A stretch of 11,135 nt of DNA from Pyrodictiaceae archaeon (GCA_027043685.1 JALUFI010000162.1:1-11135); one strand, 5' to 3'. Positions 1 through 5,998 are shown, counted from the first letter of the stretch. Numbers and translations are program-made. The notes: generated by a model not told the origin, from the sequence alone.

Positions 1-1129
1 ATATCATCTTGTCGTTACCGACCTTCCTCTCCTCGACTAGCTTGGCGAAGCCTAGGTCGTCTGGCGTTAGGTCCCTCACGCTGCTCACTATCCTGCCGCC
101 GGTTGCGTACTCCAGCTTCTCAAGGTCGCTCCTCTTGACGCGGCGGACGGCCATTATGCCCTTCTTGGCGAGGAAGTGCTGCGCCACCTCGTCGATGCCC
201 TTCTGGGTTATCACCACTATGCCGGCGTTCTTGCCGGGCTCGTAGCCCTCCCTCCTCATCCTCTCAACAGCAACACTGTAGATCTTCTCAACCATGTCGC
301 GTAGTATCCTGGCCTCCTCCTCAAGGAACGCCTTTATCTGCTCGGGGCTGGTTATGTTGATCTTGGCGGTTATCTCGGGCTTCTCTACCTCGAGGGGCGC
401 GTCAAGCAGCACTATGAAGGCGTTCTCAACCCTCTTCGGCATGCCGGGGTGCACGACCTCCTTGTCGAGGACAATGCCCTCTACTAGCTGGCTGTCTAGG
501 AGGCTGCCGCCCCTCTTCTTCTCAATCTTTATCCTGTCAAGGCGGACCTCGTAGCCCTCGTCCTTCTTCTCGGCAACGCGGAGCACCGCCTCAACAGCCA
601 TGTCGGTGAGCTTGTCTAGGGTGTCACCGCTGCCCACGTACTTGCTGGTGAGGCTGGTGGCGGCTATCCTCTTGAGCAGCTGCCTGTCGTTTATGTCTAC
701 CTTGACGCCTATCTTGCTTAGCTCCTCAAGCGCGTAGTCAAGGGCCTTCTTGTAGCCCTCGATGATAGTGGTTGGGTGGATGTTCTCGTCGAGGAGAGTC
801 TCGGCCTTGTCGAGGAGCATGCCGGCTAGGACGACCGCGCTGGTGGTGCCATCGCCGACCTCGGCGTCCTGGGCCTTGGCCACCTCGACGAGCAGCTTGG
901 CGGCCGGGTGCTGTATCTCCATCTCCTTGAGTATGGTGGCGCCGTCGTTGGTTATGGTTACGTCGCCGAAGCTGTCAACGAGCATCTTGTCCATGCCGCG
1001 GGGGCCTAGGCTGGTCTTTAGCACCTCGGCGAGCACCTTAGCGGCTAGTATGTTGTTGCGGAGTGCCTCGCGGCCGTAGACGCGCTGGGTGCCCTCCTTC
1101 AGCACGAGGACTGGTACGCCGAGCGCCAT
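1..1129 (-). CDS. thermosome subunit (group II chaperonin), N-terminal part
   Basis: ATP-driven cytosolic double-ring chaperonin subunit that refolds proteins; archaeal counterpart of eukaryotic CCT/TRiC. The frame reads 376 residues from ATG at 1129 and runs off the window's left edge; family members are about 550 residues, so roughly the last third is missing. Visible hallmarks are LGPRG at residues 41-45, the nucleotide-binding stretch GDVTITNDGATIL at 55-67 and GDGTTS at 92-97, all typical of the equatorial ATP-binding domain, followed by intermediate and apical domain sequence. The start is supported by GGTGA five bases upstream (1135-1139); a GTG three codons earlier is part of that ribosome site and less likely. 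It lies 87 bases downstream of a co-directional thioredoxin-fold gene but has its own TATA box, so it is probably transcribed separately. Which paralogue (alpha, beta, gamma) cannot be decided here. Confidence 0.97.
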   Translation of the reverse strand, partial: MALGVPVLVLKEGTQRVYGREALRNNILAAKVLAEVLKTSLGPRGMDKMLVDSFGDVTITNDGATILKEMEIQHPAAKLLVEVAKAQDAEVGDGTTSAVVLAGMLLDKAETLLDENIHPTTIIEGYKKALDYALEELSKIGVKVDINDRQLLKRIAATSLTSKYVGSGDTLDKLTDMAVEAVLRVAEKKDEGYEVRLDRIKIEKKRGGSLLDSQLVEGIVLDKEVVHPGMPKRVENAFIVLLDAPLEVEKPEITAKINITSPEQIKAFLEEEARILRDMVEKIYSVAVERMRREGYEPGKNAGIVVITQKGIDEVAQHFLAKKGIMAVRRVKRSDLEKLEYATGGRIVSSVRDLTPDDLGFAKLVEERKVGNDKMI

Positions 1130-1189
1130 GCTCGTCACCCCTCTCAGTGTCCCTCGGGCTTCCACGTGAATCCCGCGCCAGCCCACTTC

Positions 1190-1197
1190 TATATAAG
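1190..1197 (-). promoter_or_regulatory. TATA box for the thermosome gene
   Basis: On the minus strand the sequence is CTTATATA preceded by purine-containing AAGG, a good archaeal BRE/TATA match. It is centred about 65 bases before the ATG, which predicts transcription start near 1168 and a leader of roughly 38 bases. An inverted repeat AAGCC (1195-1199) / GGCTT (1211-1215) abuts its upstream side and might be an operator, but no known heat-shock regulator motif is recognised. Confidence 0.7.
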
Positions 1198-1216
1198 CCT
1201 TGCTCTCCGGGGCTTG

Positions 1217-1594
1217 CTAGAACCCCAGCCTCACCCCCAGCGAGGAAGGCTTCAACCCGGCCCTCCGCAACGCGTTGAGCAGCCCCCTCCTAATCGCGGC
1301 CCGGTCGCTCGGCGAGTTGTAGAAGAAGCCTATCTGCTCCCATACACGCTGCCCCTCAAAGAAGAGTATGAGGCGTGGGTGGCTCTCGCCGAACTCCCGG
1401 AGAGCCTCCGGTGCCCTCGAGACATCGACCCGGATGACCGCAAACACGGGCTCAAGCCACCAGGCGATGTCGTCGAGAAGCCCGGCCAGGTACCGTCCCT
1501 GCGGCGCCGCGGAGTCGTAGACCAACAGGAGGGCAAGCCTCGCGCGCCTAAGAAGCTCCCGTGCCTCTTCAGCGCTGCCGGCTTCATACACCAT
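1217..1594 (-). CDS. cysteine-free thioredoxin-fold protein, function unknown
   Basis: 125 residues, about thioredoxin size. The pattern is thioredoxin-like: strand LALLLVYD (20-27), an active-site-like turn at 28-33 (SAAPQG) followed by helix RYLAGLLDDIA, strand FAVIRVDV (51-58), a short helix, then HPRLILFF (72-79), where Pro73 sits at the cis-proline position, then a final amphipathic helix. Where a redox thioredoxin has CxxC this protein has SAAPQG, and there is no cysteine anywhere, so it cannot do dithiol chemistry. A structural, chaperone-like or protein-binding role is an inference. ATG at 1594 is preceded by GAGG and overlaps the end of the upstream zinc-ribbon gene by 11 bases, so the two are probably one transcript; the thermosome gene follows. 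Fold assignment comes from reading the pattern and could be wrong. Confidence 0.75.
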   Translation of the reverse strand: MVYEAGSAEEARELLRRARLALLLVYDSAAPQGRYLAGLLDDIAWWLEPVFAVIRVDVSRAPEALREFGESHPRLILFFEGQRVWEQIGFFYNSPSDRAAIRRGLLNALRRAGLKPSSLGVRLGF

Positions 1595-2396
1595 GAGCCT
1601 CTACCCCCCGGCTACGCGGCTCAGCCAATAGCCTCTTCAATAGCTCACGGTCTCGTTTGTCGAGGTGCAGGATTATGTCAGTGGGCTCTGGCGCCTCGGT
1701 GGGGGGCTTAACCGTCTCCCCAACTATGACGTATCCACGGGAGAGAGCCTCCCTCGCGGCAGAGGGGCCGTAGAACTCCACCAGCTCCCGCAGACGCTCC
1801 CCAAAGTCTATCATCTCTTTCGCCTCGCGCTCGCTCAGCTCATAGCCACAGACCATGCATACGAGGTCCGGCGTCACCGCACGGAAGCCACAGCGGGGAC
1901 AAGGTATAGGCGAGGGTGTGCCGTACCTCTCCCACGCGCTGCGCAGCAGGGGGACCACGTCATCGCGGCCCAGGCGCCTAGCCTCCTCGTAGAGCCTGCT
2001 CACATAACGGGCCGCGACCTGGGGCGCATTACTGACAATAAACTCTAGCTGATCCTCATTCAGCTTATCGCGTTTCTCGAGAACATACATCGCGGCGAGC
2101 AGGTAGAGGTTGTTCGCCTGGTTCTCGAGCCTGGAGAGGAGCGCCTCCTTAGATGGCCTCGAGGAGTACTGGTCAAGCAAGCCCTCGATGACCGGCCTCA
2201 GCATCTCCTTGTACTCTTCCCTGCTCAGACCCAGGATGTCGAGCCCGAGCCTCGACACCAGTTCGTCAAGTATGCTCTCAAGTACCTGGTCCGGGTTGAG
2301 ACGCGGCCGGGGCCGCGTACGCCGCGCAGCCGAGGCGCCAGAGGAACGCCTGGCCCGGGTCGTGCGCCTACTAGTCCGCCTCCTAGTCCTCGCCAC
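1584..2396 (-). CDS. zinc-ribbon protein with basic N-terminus, function unknown
   Basis: I do not recognise the family. With the GTG start at 2396 it is 270 residues. Residues 1-32 are strongly basic (many Arg, with Ser/Thr/Ala/Pro) and look disordered and nucleic-acid binding. Residues 34-160 are predicted mostly helical and highly charged. A C4 zinc-ribbon knuckle follows: Cys166, Cys169, Cys180, Cys183 (CPRC...CMVC), then more helices to the C-terminus. The frame stays open upstream to an ATG at 2633, but that extra 79 residues is Pro/Ser/Cys-rich and not protein-like, whereas GTG 2396 has GAGG a few bases upstream; I therefore take GTG. It overlaps the thioredoxin-fold gene by 11 bases. 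A DNA- or RNA-binding role is inferred only from the basic tail and zinc ribbon. Confidence 0.8.
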   Translation of the reverse strand: MARTRRRTSRRTTRARRSSGASAARRTRPRPRLNPDQVLESILDELVSRLGLDILGLSREEYKEMLRPVIEGLLDQYSSRPSKEALLSRLENQANNLYLLAAMYVLEKRDKLNEDQLEFIVSNAPQVAARYVSRLYEEARRLGRDDVVPLLRSAWERYGTPSPIPCPRCGFRAVTPDLVCMVCGYELSEREAKEMIDFGERLRELVEFYGPSAAREALSRGYVIVGETVKPPTEAPEPTDIILHLDKRDRELLKRLLAEPRSRGVEAHGV

Positions 2397-2703
2397 GCCA
2401 GCCTCAACCCCTGTACTCAGCACATTTGGAAGGCAGAGAGACACGCTCCTCAACTGGAGCAGGTGAAGGGGAGGGCACCAGCTCTCGGGGCCCGGCGTCT
2501 CCCAGCTAATTAACCCTGGCAGCGGCATCTGGGAGTCAACGTGCTGGGGGATGTTGGCACTTGCCCCCCGTGACCCCGGGGGCGAGGATGCGCCCTGGGG
2601 GATGAAGACATTACCGCGAGCAGAACCCCGCAAAACTAGGGCCCGGCTCCTCTCTCCTGAACGTATCGTGTAGCCATGCGTCCGTAGCGCTGCCTGGCCC
2701 TGG
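2397..2703. other. 307-nt non-coding spacer
   Basis: Lies between two minus-strand genes. No convincing gene is seen; the open frame across it looks like non-coding sequence. It contains a possible weak minus-strand TATA element TTAATTAG (2506-2513), which would imply a leader of roughly 85-90 bases for the zinc-ribbon gene. There is also a hairpin GCCCCC/GGGGGC (2563-2568 with 2578-2583) and two copies of CTGGGGGATG on the plus strand (2544-2553 and 2595-2604). None of this matches an RNA family I know. Confidence 0.5.
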
Positions 2704-3030
2704 CTAGTAGTATTCGTCGGACCAGTCGTGGCTCTGTGGGAGGTATATTGGGCCGTTTCGTGCGGCGTAGCGGCTCACGAGGTAGCTGAGGAGCACCTCC
2801 AGCTGCTTGCGCCTCCTCCTGGCGTTGCGTAGGCTGCGCTCAAGCTCGCTGGGGCTCGGGTGGCGTCCCCCAAACCATGCCTTCACGAGCCTCTTGTATA
2901 TGAATCTTAGGAGTTCTTCGTACTCGTCGTCTAGGTCAACGTTGTACCTATGGCGGTAGACTATTGACTCTATGAGTTCGCCCAAGTACTTGTCTAGGAT
3001 TAGCAGTGCCTCCTCGCTCGCCTCGTTCAT
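2704..3030 (-). CDS. small helical protein, function unknown
   Basis: 108 residues from ATG at 3030, no cysteine, strongly charged and predicted almost entirely alpha-helical. Residues 1-55 form amphipathic acidic helices with a YRHRYNVDLDDEYEEL segment. Residues 68-90 contain a very basic run (RNARRRRKQ) suggesting contact with nucleic acid or an acidic partner. The C-terminus ends in aromatic/acidic SDEYY. I do not recognise a family and assign no function. It appears to be single, with a TATA box about 44 bases before the start codon and a stop 307 bases ahead of the next minus-strand gene. The reading frame is supported by protein-like composition and promoter placement; there is only a weak GGAG ribosome site. 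Confidence 0.72.
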   Translation of the reverse strand: MNEASEEALLILDKYLGELIESIVYRHRYNVDLDDEYEELLRFIYKRLVKAWFGGRHPSPSELERSLRNARRRRKQLEVLLSYLVSRYAARNGPIYLPQSHDWSDEYY

Positions 3031-3069
3031 GGCGCCGCTCCGTGTGTGATACCAGTCATCCCCAGCTGC

Positions 3070-3077
3070 CTATAACC
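3070..3077 (-). promoter_or_regulatory. TATA box, divergent spacer
   Basis: Minus strand GGTTATAG, centred about 44 bases before the ATG at 3030, predicting a leader of about 17 bases for the small helical protein. Read on the plus strand it is CTATAACC, resembling the phosphorylase TATA box (CTATAACG at 3330), so it could also drive a plus-strand transcript starting near 3099, just where the hairpin-rich segment begins. Confidence 0.5.
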
Positions 3078-3096
3078 CCTTCCGCACTCCATGGCG

Positions 3097-3300
3097 GCCC
3101 CCAGGGGGCTAAGTGGCTACCATTCTCCTCACAGCCCCCGGCCGCGGCAGGCCAGGGGCTGACGGTAGCGGTCAAGCACAGCACCGCCCCCACGGGGGCC
3201 GCCCAGCGGCACCAGCCACCGGATTGAGGGGCTCGGTATGCTCGTGCATCGTCAGCGACAGCGAAGCGTCTCGGCACTCGGGGACTCCTCACAGCCCCTC
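3097..3300 (+). ncRNA. candidate structured RNA region (unproven)
   Basis: No protein-like frame is present, and 3121-3300 is about 71% GC by count, against about 58-65% in sampled lines of the adjacent phosphorylase gene. Successive inverted repeats are visible. GCCC/GGGC pairs at 3097-3109. AGCCCC-c-GGCC pairs with GGCC-a-GGGGCT (3133-3143 with 3150-3160; ten pairs, one C-A mismatch, six-base loop). GCCCC/GGGGC lies at 3186-3199, overlapping GCCGC/GCGGC at 3198-3210. GAGGGGCT (3226-3233) pairs with AGCCCCTC (3293-3300). A 14-base direct repeat (3125-3138, 3285-3298) supplies the 3' or 5' arm of two of these stems. Signature sequences of SRP RNA, RNase P RNA and tRNA were sought and not found. 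The strand is a guess based on a possible TATA box at 3070. It may instead be chance structure in GC-rich spacer. Confidence 0.25.
3125..3298. repeat. 14-nt direct repeat pair in the spacer
   Basis: CTCCTCACAGCCCC occurs at 3125-3138 and again at 3285-3298, a 160-base offset, in the non-coding divergent spacer. It is the longest exact repeat I noticed in the window. Each copy contributes the AGCCCC arm of a separate predicted stem. Confidence 0.6.
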
Positions 3301-3329
3301 GTCAACCCTGGAGCCGCCGGGCCTCAACC

Positions 3330-3337
3330 CTATAACG
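3330..3337 (+). promoter_or_regulatory. TATA box for the nucleoside phosphorylase gene
   Basis: CTATAACG lies about 55 bases before the GTG start, predicting transcription start near 3359 and a leader near 28 bases. A perfect 12-base palindrome CAGGGGCCCCTG (3341-3352) sits between it and the predicted start of transcription, where a repressor could block initiation; this is inference only. Confidence 0.6.
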
Positions 3338-3370
3338 CCACAGGGGCCCCTGGGGCGCCCCTAGAAGCCC

Positions 3371-3377
3371 GGAGGTG
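3371..3377 (+). promoter_or_regulatory. strong ribosome binding site deciding the phosphorylase start
   Basis: GGAGGTG is a full match to the anti-Shine-Dalgarno end of archaeal 16S rRNA. Ten bases downstream is GTG 3388 (and GTG 3391) in the phosphorylase frame; the nearer ATG at 3381 is out of frame. The site rules out the far-upstream in-frame ATG at 3238. Confidence 0.65.
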
Positions 3378-3387
3378 CTTATGGGCC

Positions 3388-4125
3388 GTGGTGGAGCCCC
3401 GGAAGCCTCAGCATATCCGTATCCCGCCGGAGAAGCTCGCCAAGAGGGTCATAGCTGTCGGTGACCCTGCGAGGGCGAAGTACCTGGCTGAGAAGTTCCT
3501 CGAGGACGCAGAGCTGGTCAACGAGGAGCGGGGCTTCCTAATCTACACGGGTAAGTATAACGGCGTGCCTGTCAGTGTAGCCGTCCACGGCGTTGGTGCC
3601 CCGTCGGCCGCCATAGTGTTTGAGGAGCTTCGGATGCTCGGCGCCGAGGTCATAATACGCCTCGGCACGGCTGGTGGGCTGGTTGAGTACCTTGAGATAG
3701 GCGACGCGGTGGTGGCGACCGGCGCTGCCTACATACATGGTGGCACCATAGGCTCCTATGTGCCGGATGCATGCATGGTTGCGGCCCCGGATCCGAGGCT
3801 CACAACCCTCCTCTACGAGGAGGCCAAGCGGCACCACGGCAAGGCGTACCTTGGCCCCGTGTTCAGCAGCGACGCCTTCTACGCGGAGGACAAGGAGTTC
3901 GTCAAGAAGTGGTCCTCCCGGGGCATAATAGCGGTTGAGATGGAGGTTGCAGCCCTCTACGCATTGGCGGCGCTACGTGGCTACAAGGCCTCAGCGATAC
4001 TAGTGATATCGGACAACCTCGCTGTCCCCGGGAAGGAGGAACTCAAGCACCACGAGGAGCTAGTAAGCTATGTCGACAAGGCTGCACGAGCGGCCCTAGA
4101 GGCCCTAACCAAGTACAACCCCTAG
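3388..4125 (+). CDS. nucleoside phosphorylase, NP-I family (MTA/purine nucleoside or uridine phosphorylase)
   Basis: Cytosolic enzyme that uses phosphate to cleave a nucleoside to base plus (methylthio)ribose-1-phosphate, serving purine/MTA salvage. 245 residues from GTG 3388, matching family length. Seen: GDP at 25-27 and Arg91 in the IRLGTAGG loop (phosphate site), His67 in VHGVG, EME at 184-186 (ribose-binding Met/Glu), and SDN at 208-210, whose Asp is in the position that protonates a purine base in hexameric PNPs. The stretch FSSDAFYAEDKEFVKKWSSR (159-178) closely resembles, from memory, the Sulfolobus solfataricus 5'-methylthioadenosine phosphorylase, so MTA or purine nucleosides are the likelier substrates, although such proteins are often annotated as uridine phosphorylase. 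It is monocistronic, with its own TATA box, strong ribosome site and a terminator-like hairpin. Confidence 0.93.
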   Translation: MVEPRKPQHIRIPPEKLAKRVIAVGDPARAKYLAEKFLEDAELVNEERGFLIYTGKYNGVPVSVAVHGVGAPSAAIVFEELRMLGAEVIIRLGTAGGLVEYLEIGDAVVATGAAYIHGGTIGSYVPDACMVAAPDPRLTTLLYEEAKRHHGKAYLGPVFSSDAFYAEDKEFVKKWSSRGIIAVEMEVAALYALAALRGYKASAILVISDNLAVPGKEELKHHEELVSYVDKAARAALEALTKYNP

Positions 4126-4155
4126 CCCCGCGGAGAGGGGCCGCGTAGTCCTTTT
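4125..4155 (+). terminator. putative terminator after the phosphorylase gene
   Basis: Immediately after the stop codon, CGCGG (4129-4133) pairs with CCGCG (4141-4145) around a seven-base loop (alternatively GCCCC/GGGGC at 4125-4129 and 4137-4141). A TTTT tract follows at 4152-4155. Crenarchaea terminate mainly at T-rich tracts, so the TTTT may be the functional part. Confidence 0.45.
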
Positions 4156-4180
4156 CCCCGGGGACCCCTAGGGGCCTACG

Positions 4181-4188
4181 CTTTATGG
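4181..4188 (+). promoter_or_regulatory. TATA-like element for the 4240-5582 gene pair
   Basis: CTTTATGG is centred about 55 bases before the GTG at 4240, predicting a start near 4211 and a leader near 30 bases. Two perfect GC-rich palindromes, CCCCGGGG (4156-4163) and CCCCTAGGGG (4165-4174), lie just upstream, where an activator or repressor could bind. Confidence 0.5.
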
Positions 4189-4239
4189 CGCTCCGCTGAC
4201 GAGGCCTTAGACAGCCGACCCCAGGGGTGAGGAGTAGCC

Positions 4240-4602
4240 GTGGCCTCCGAGGAGCGTGCCCGCGCCTACCGCGGAGTAATGGACCGGAAGGGGCTGAGGG
4301 TCAGCGAGAGCAAGGGGAAGCAGAGAACCCTGCTGGGCGGCGAGGTGGAGTACCACACAGTCACCGGTATACGGGAGGGCTCTTACAGGGTGACGGTGAC
4401 CCTCTCGCCTGGGCCGGAGAGGGTGCAGGTGGTCGTCCAGGCCTCCAGCAGTGAAGCGGCAGAGAAGGCTGCTAGGAGGCTCCGCGAGATAGGGTTCCGG
4501 GTCGAGGTCGACGAGGAAGTTGTGCGTGGCACGGCGCGGCACCCCACGGCAGCCAAGGTCTCCAAGGCGATAGATATAGCCGAGGAGGCTAGTAAGGCGT
4601 GA
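4240..4602 (+). CDS. small alpha/beta protein, function unknown
   Basis: 120 residues from a GTG start at 4240, which has GGTGAGGAG ending five bases upstream; this favours it over the internal ATG at 4279. Residues 1-35 are charged and hydrophilic. Two strands follow, roughly YHTVTGI (38-44) and SYRVTVTLSP (48-57). Next comes VQVVVQASS with a long helix (70-83), a strand FRVEVDEEVV (91-100), and a C-terminal helix AKVSKAIDIAEEASKA. This gives a small beta-alpha-beta domain. I considered the KEOPS subunit Pcc1 but do not see its pattern, and no family is recognised. Its TGA stop overlaps the GTG start of the next gene (GTGA at 4599-4602), so the two are probably translationally coupled and functionally linked. 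Confidence 0.75.
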   Translation: MASEERARAYRGVMDRKGLRVSESKGKQRTLLGGEVEYHTVTGIREGSYRVTVTLSPGPERVQVVVQASSSEAAEKAARRLREIGFRVEVDEEVVRGTARHPTAAKVSKAIDIAEEASKA

Positions 4603-5582
4603 CAAGTGAGCTCCGTGAATCGCTCCTGGAGCTGCTCAGCAGGGTAGACGAGGCCGTTGAGCCCGACACAGCGAAGATACACCGGTTCCTAGGCTCCAGG
4701 GCACCCTGCCTCGTCCCAGCCCAGAAGCTCTGCGGGGTAAGCGGTGTATGTGCTGCGACGAGCTGCCATAGCCCACGCTACCGTGTAGCCCTGCAGCCGC
4801 TGCGCAGCCTCCCCCGGCACTACCAAGCCCCCCGGGTGGAACGCCTCGCCTCGGCCGCGCTCCACGAGCTCTCCAAGCTAGGCAAGGGAGTACCAGTGTT
4901 CACGGATTACAGGGACCTGCTCCGGGGGCGGCGCTGCAGGGCCCAGCTAGGCTGCACCCCCGCAGCCTCAAGGGGCAGGGTGCTTGAGCCGGGTGAAAGC
5001 CTCGGCCTCGAAGCGGTGAACCCGAGGCTCATCGTGCCTCAGCTCCTCGCCGCTAGGAGACTACGCGCCGCAAGGAGCCGCGTACTCTCAGCTCCCTGGC
5101 TCGCGGTGCAGACGAGACCGGGGAGCTGCCTTGCAATTACCTGCCTCACCGGGGACTGCAGCGTCGCCACCGCTCCCGGGAGGCTCGAGGTTCTCGAGGG
5201 CAGGCTCCTCGTGGAGGAGGAGAGGGTCTGCAGCCCCACACGCCTAGCAATAGACTCAGCCATGTCTAGGGCCTCCGCGAGCGACTCAAGGGGAGTCTAT
5301 GCCCTCAGCCCCCTCCTCCCCCTATGGGCGCGCGTCGCGAAAACGGGTAGAAAGGAGGCGAAGGCGGAGCTGCTTGTATGGAACCCGGCGCCTCGTAGCT
5401 ACCTAGCGGTCATCGTCACCCGTGGCTACCGCGTACGCCTCGCCAGAGCAGCATACAGCCTGGGCGAGGGCTGGGAGCAACTGGCTCCGGAGTATGACCG
5501 CGTAAGCTTCCCTGTGAGGCGGCTGGGGCTGGCGCTGTTATACCTAGAGCTGGCCGAGCTACCGCCGTTGCTAAAGCGCTAG
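4599..5582 (+). CDS. cysteine-rich protein, function unknown
   Basis: 327 residues from GTG 4599, overlapping the stop of the preceding gene as GTGA; GAGGAGG at 4582-4588 is the ribosome site. I do not recognise the family. There are ten cysteines (37, 45, 51, 56, 113, 119, 177, 182, 187, 211), clustered as C-x7-C-x5-C-x4-C near the N-terminus and C-x4-C-x4-C at 177-187, which suggests disulfides, metal or an Fe-S site. Residues 1-25 are an acidic helix; the middle is basic and Arg-rich; residues 257-287 (LLVWNPAPRS then beta strands) look like a small beta domain. No signal peptide or membrane span is evident. Its TAG stop shares CTAG with the stop of the convergent regulator gene. The protein disulfide oxidoreductase gene lies about 660 bases further on; a link is only a suggestion. 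Confidence 0.75.
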   Translation: MTSELRESLLELLSRVDEAVEPDTAKIHRFLGSRAPCLVPAQKLCGVSGVCAATSCHSPRYRVALQPLRSLPRHYQAPRVERLASAALHELSKLGKGVPVFTDYRDLLRGRRCRAQLGCTPAASRGRVLEPGESLGLEAVNPRLIVPQLLAARRLRAARSRVLSAPWLAVQTRPGSCLAITCLTGDCSVATAPGRLEVLEGRLLVEEERVCSPTRLAIDSAMSRASASDSRGVYALSPLLPLWARVAKTGRKEAKAELLVWNPAPRSYLAVIVTRGYRVRLARAAYSLGEGWEQLAPEYDRVSFPVRRLGLALLYLELAELPPLLKR

Positions 5583-5998
5583 CTCTTGTTGTCCTCCTCA
5601 CTGGCCCTCCGCTCGAGCATGTATTCAAGTATCGGCCTGTGCATCGGCGGGGTCTTCTCAACCTTCTCGCGCAGCTTTCGGCACACCTGGCAGATATACA
5701 TAGACATTGACTGTTTGTCTATGTTCTCGCTTATCAAGTTCTCCGCTATCTTTGAGACAAGCTTGTAGAGTTCCTCGTCCTTCAGTATCAAGTCTACATA
5801 GTCGCCGCCTCGCCTCTTGAGCAAGTAGTTAGAGACAGCCGCTGGAGTTATGTGGAGTATCTTCGCCGTCCTGTATATAGAGAGTCCGTAAACTTTGACT
5901 AGTATCGTAGCTATCGAGGCACGTATTGAGGGAACGTACTTCCTCACGGCTATCTCGCAGGGCGCCGCCAGGAAGCCCGTGTCGTCGCTGCTAGTCAT
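5579..5998 (-). CDS. helix-turn-helix transcriptional regulator, COG2522-like, with CxxC
   Basis: 139 residues with ATG at 5998. The N-terminal domain reads PCEIAVRKYVPSIRAS (13-28) followed by a helix-turn-helix at about 38-63 (YGLSIYRTAKIL...TPAAVSNYLLKRRGG). This is the arrangement of the archaeal predicted regulators of COG2522, which bind DNA through this HTH and in some lineages carry a fused ligand domain; none is fused here. The C-terminal half is helical and has CQVC at 103-106, which with Cys14 could sense redox or bind metal (inference). An in-frame ATG at 6019 is possible but would lie upstream of the predicted transcription start, so 5998 is preferred. It is divergent from the disulfide oxidoreductase gene, with 244 bases between starts, and may regulate it and itself. 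Confidence 0.88.
   Translation of the reverse strand: MTSSDDTGFLAAPCEIAVRKYVPSIRASIATILVKVYGLSIYRTAKILHITPAAVSNYLLKRRGGDYVDLILKDEELYKLVSKIAENLISENIDKQSMSMYICQVCRKLREKVEKTPPMHRPILEYMLERRASEEDNKS

Noticed and set aside
1584..2633. Zinc-ribbon protein extended to an upstream ATG (349 residues)
   Set aside because: The extra 79 residues are Pro/Ser/Cys-rich without protein-like pattern, and GTG 2396 has a ribosome site; open frames are cheap in GC-rich DNA.
3226..3300. A 75-nt tRNA suggested by the 8-bp terminal stem
   Set aside because: No T-loop (TTCRAAT) or D-loop consensus on either strand and no anticodon arm.
3238..3387. N-terminal extension of the nucleoside phosphorylase (about 50 extra residues)
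   Set aside because: It would start upstream of the TATA box at 3330 and of the strong GGAGGTG ribosome site, and the sequence resembles no family N-terminus.
4240..4602. KEOPS subunit Pcc1
   Set aside because: Size and strand/helix content are loosely similar, but the family's sequence pattern is not seen.
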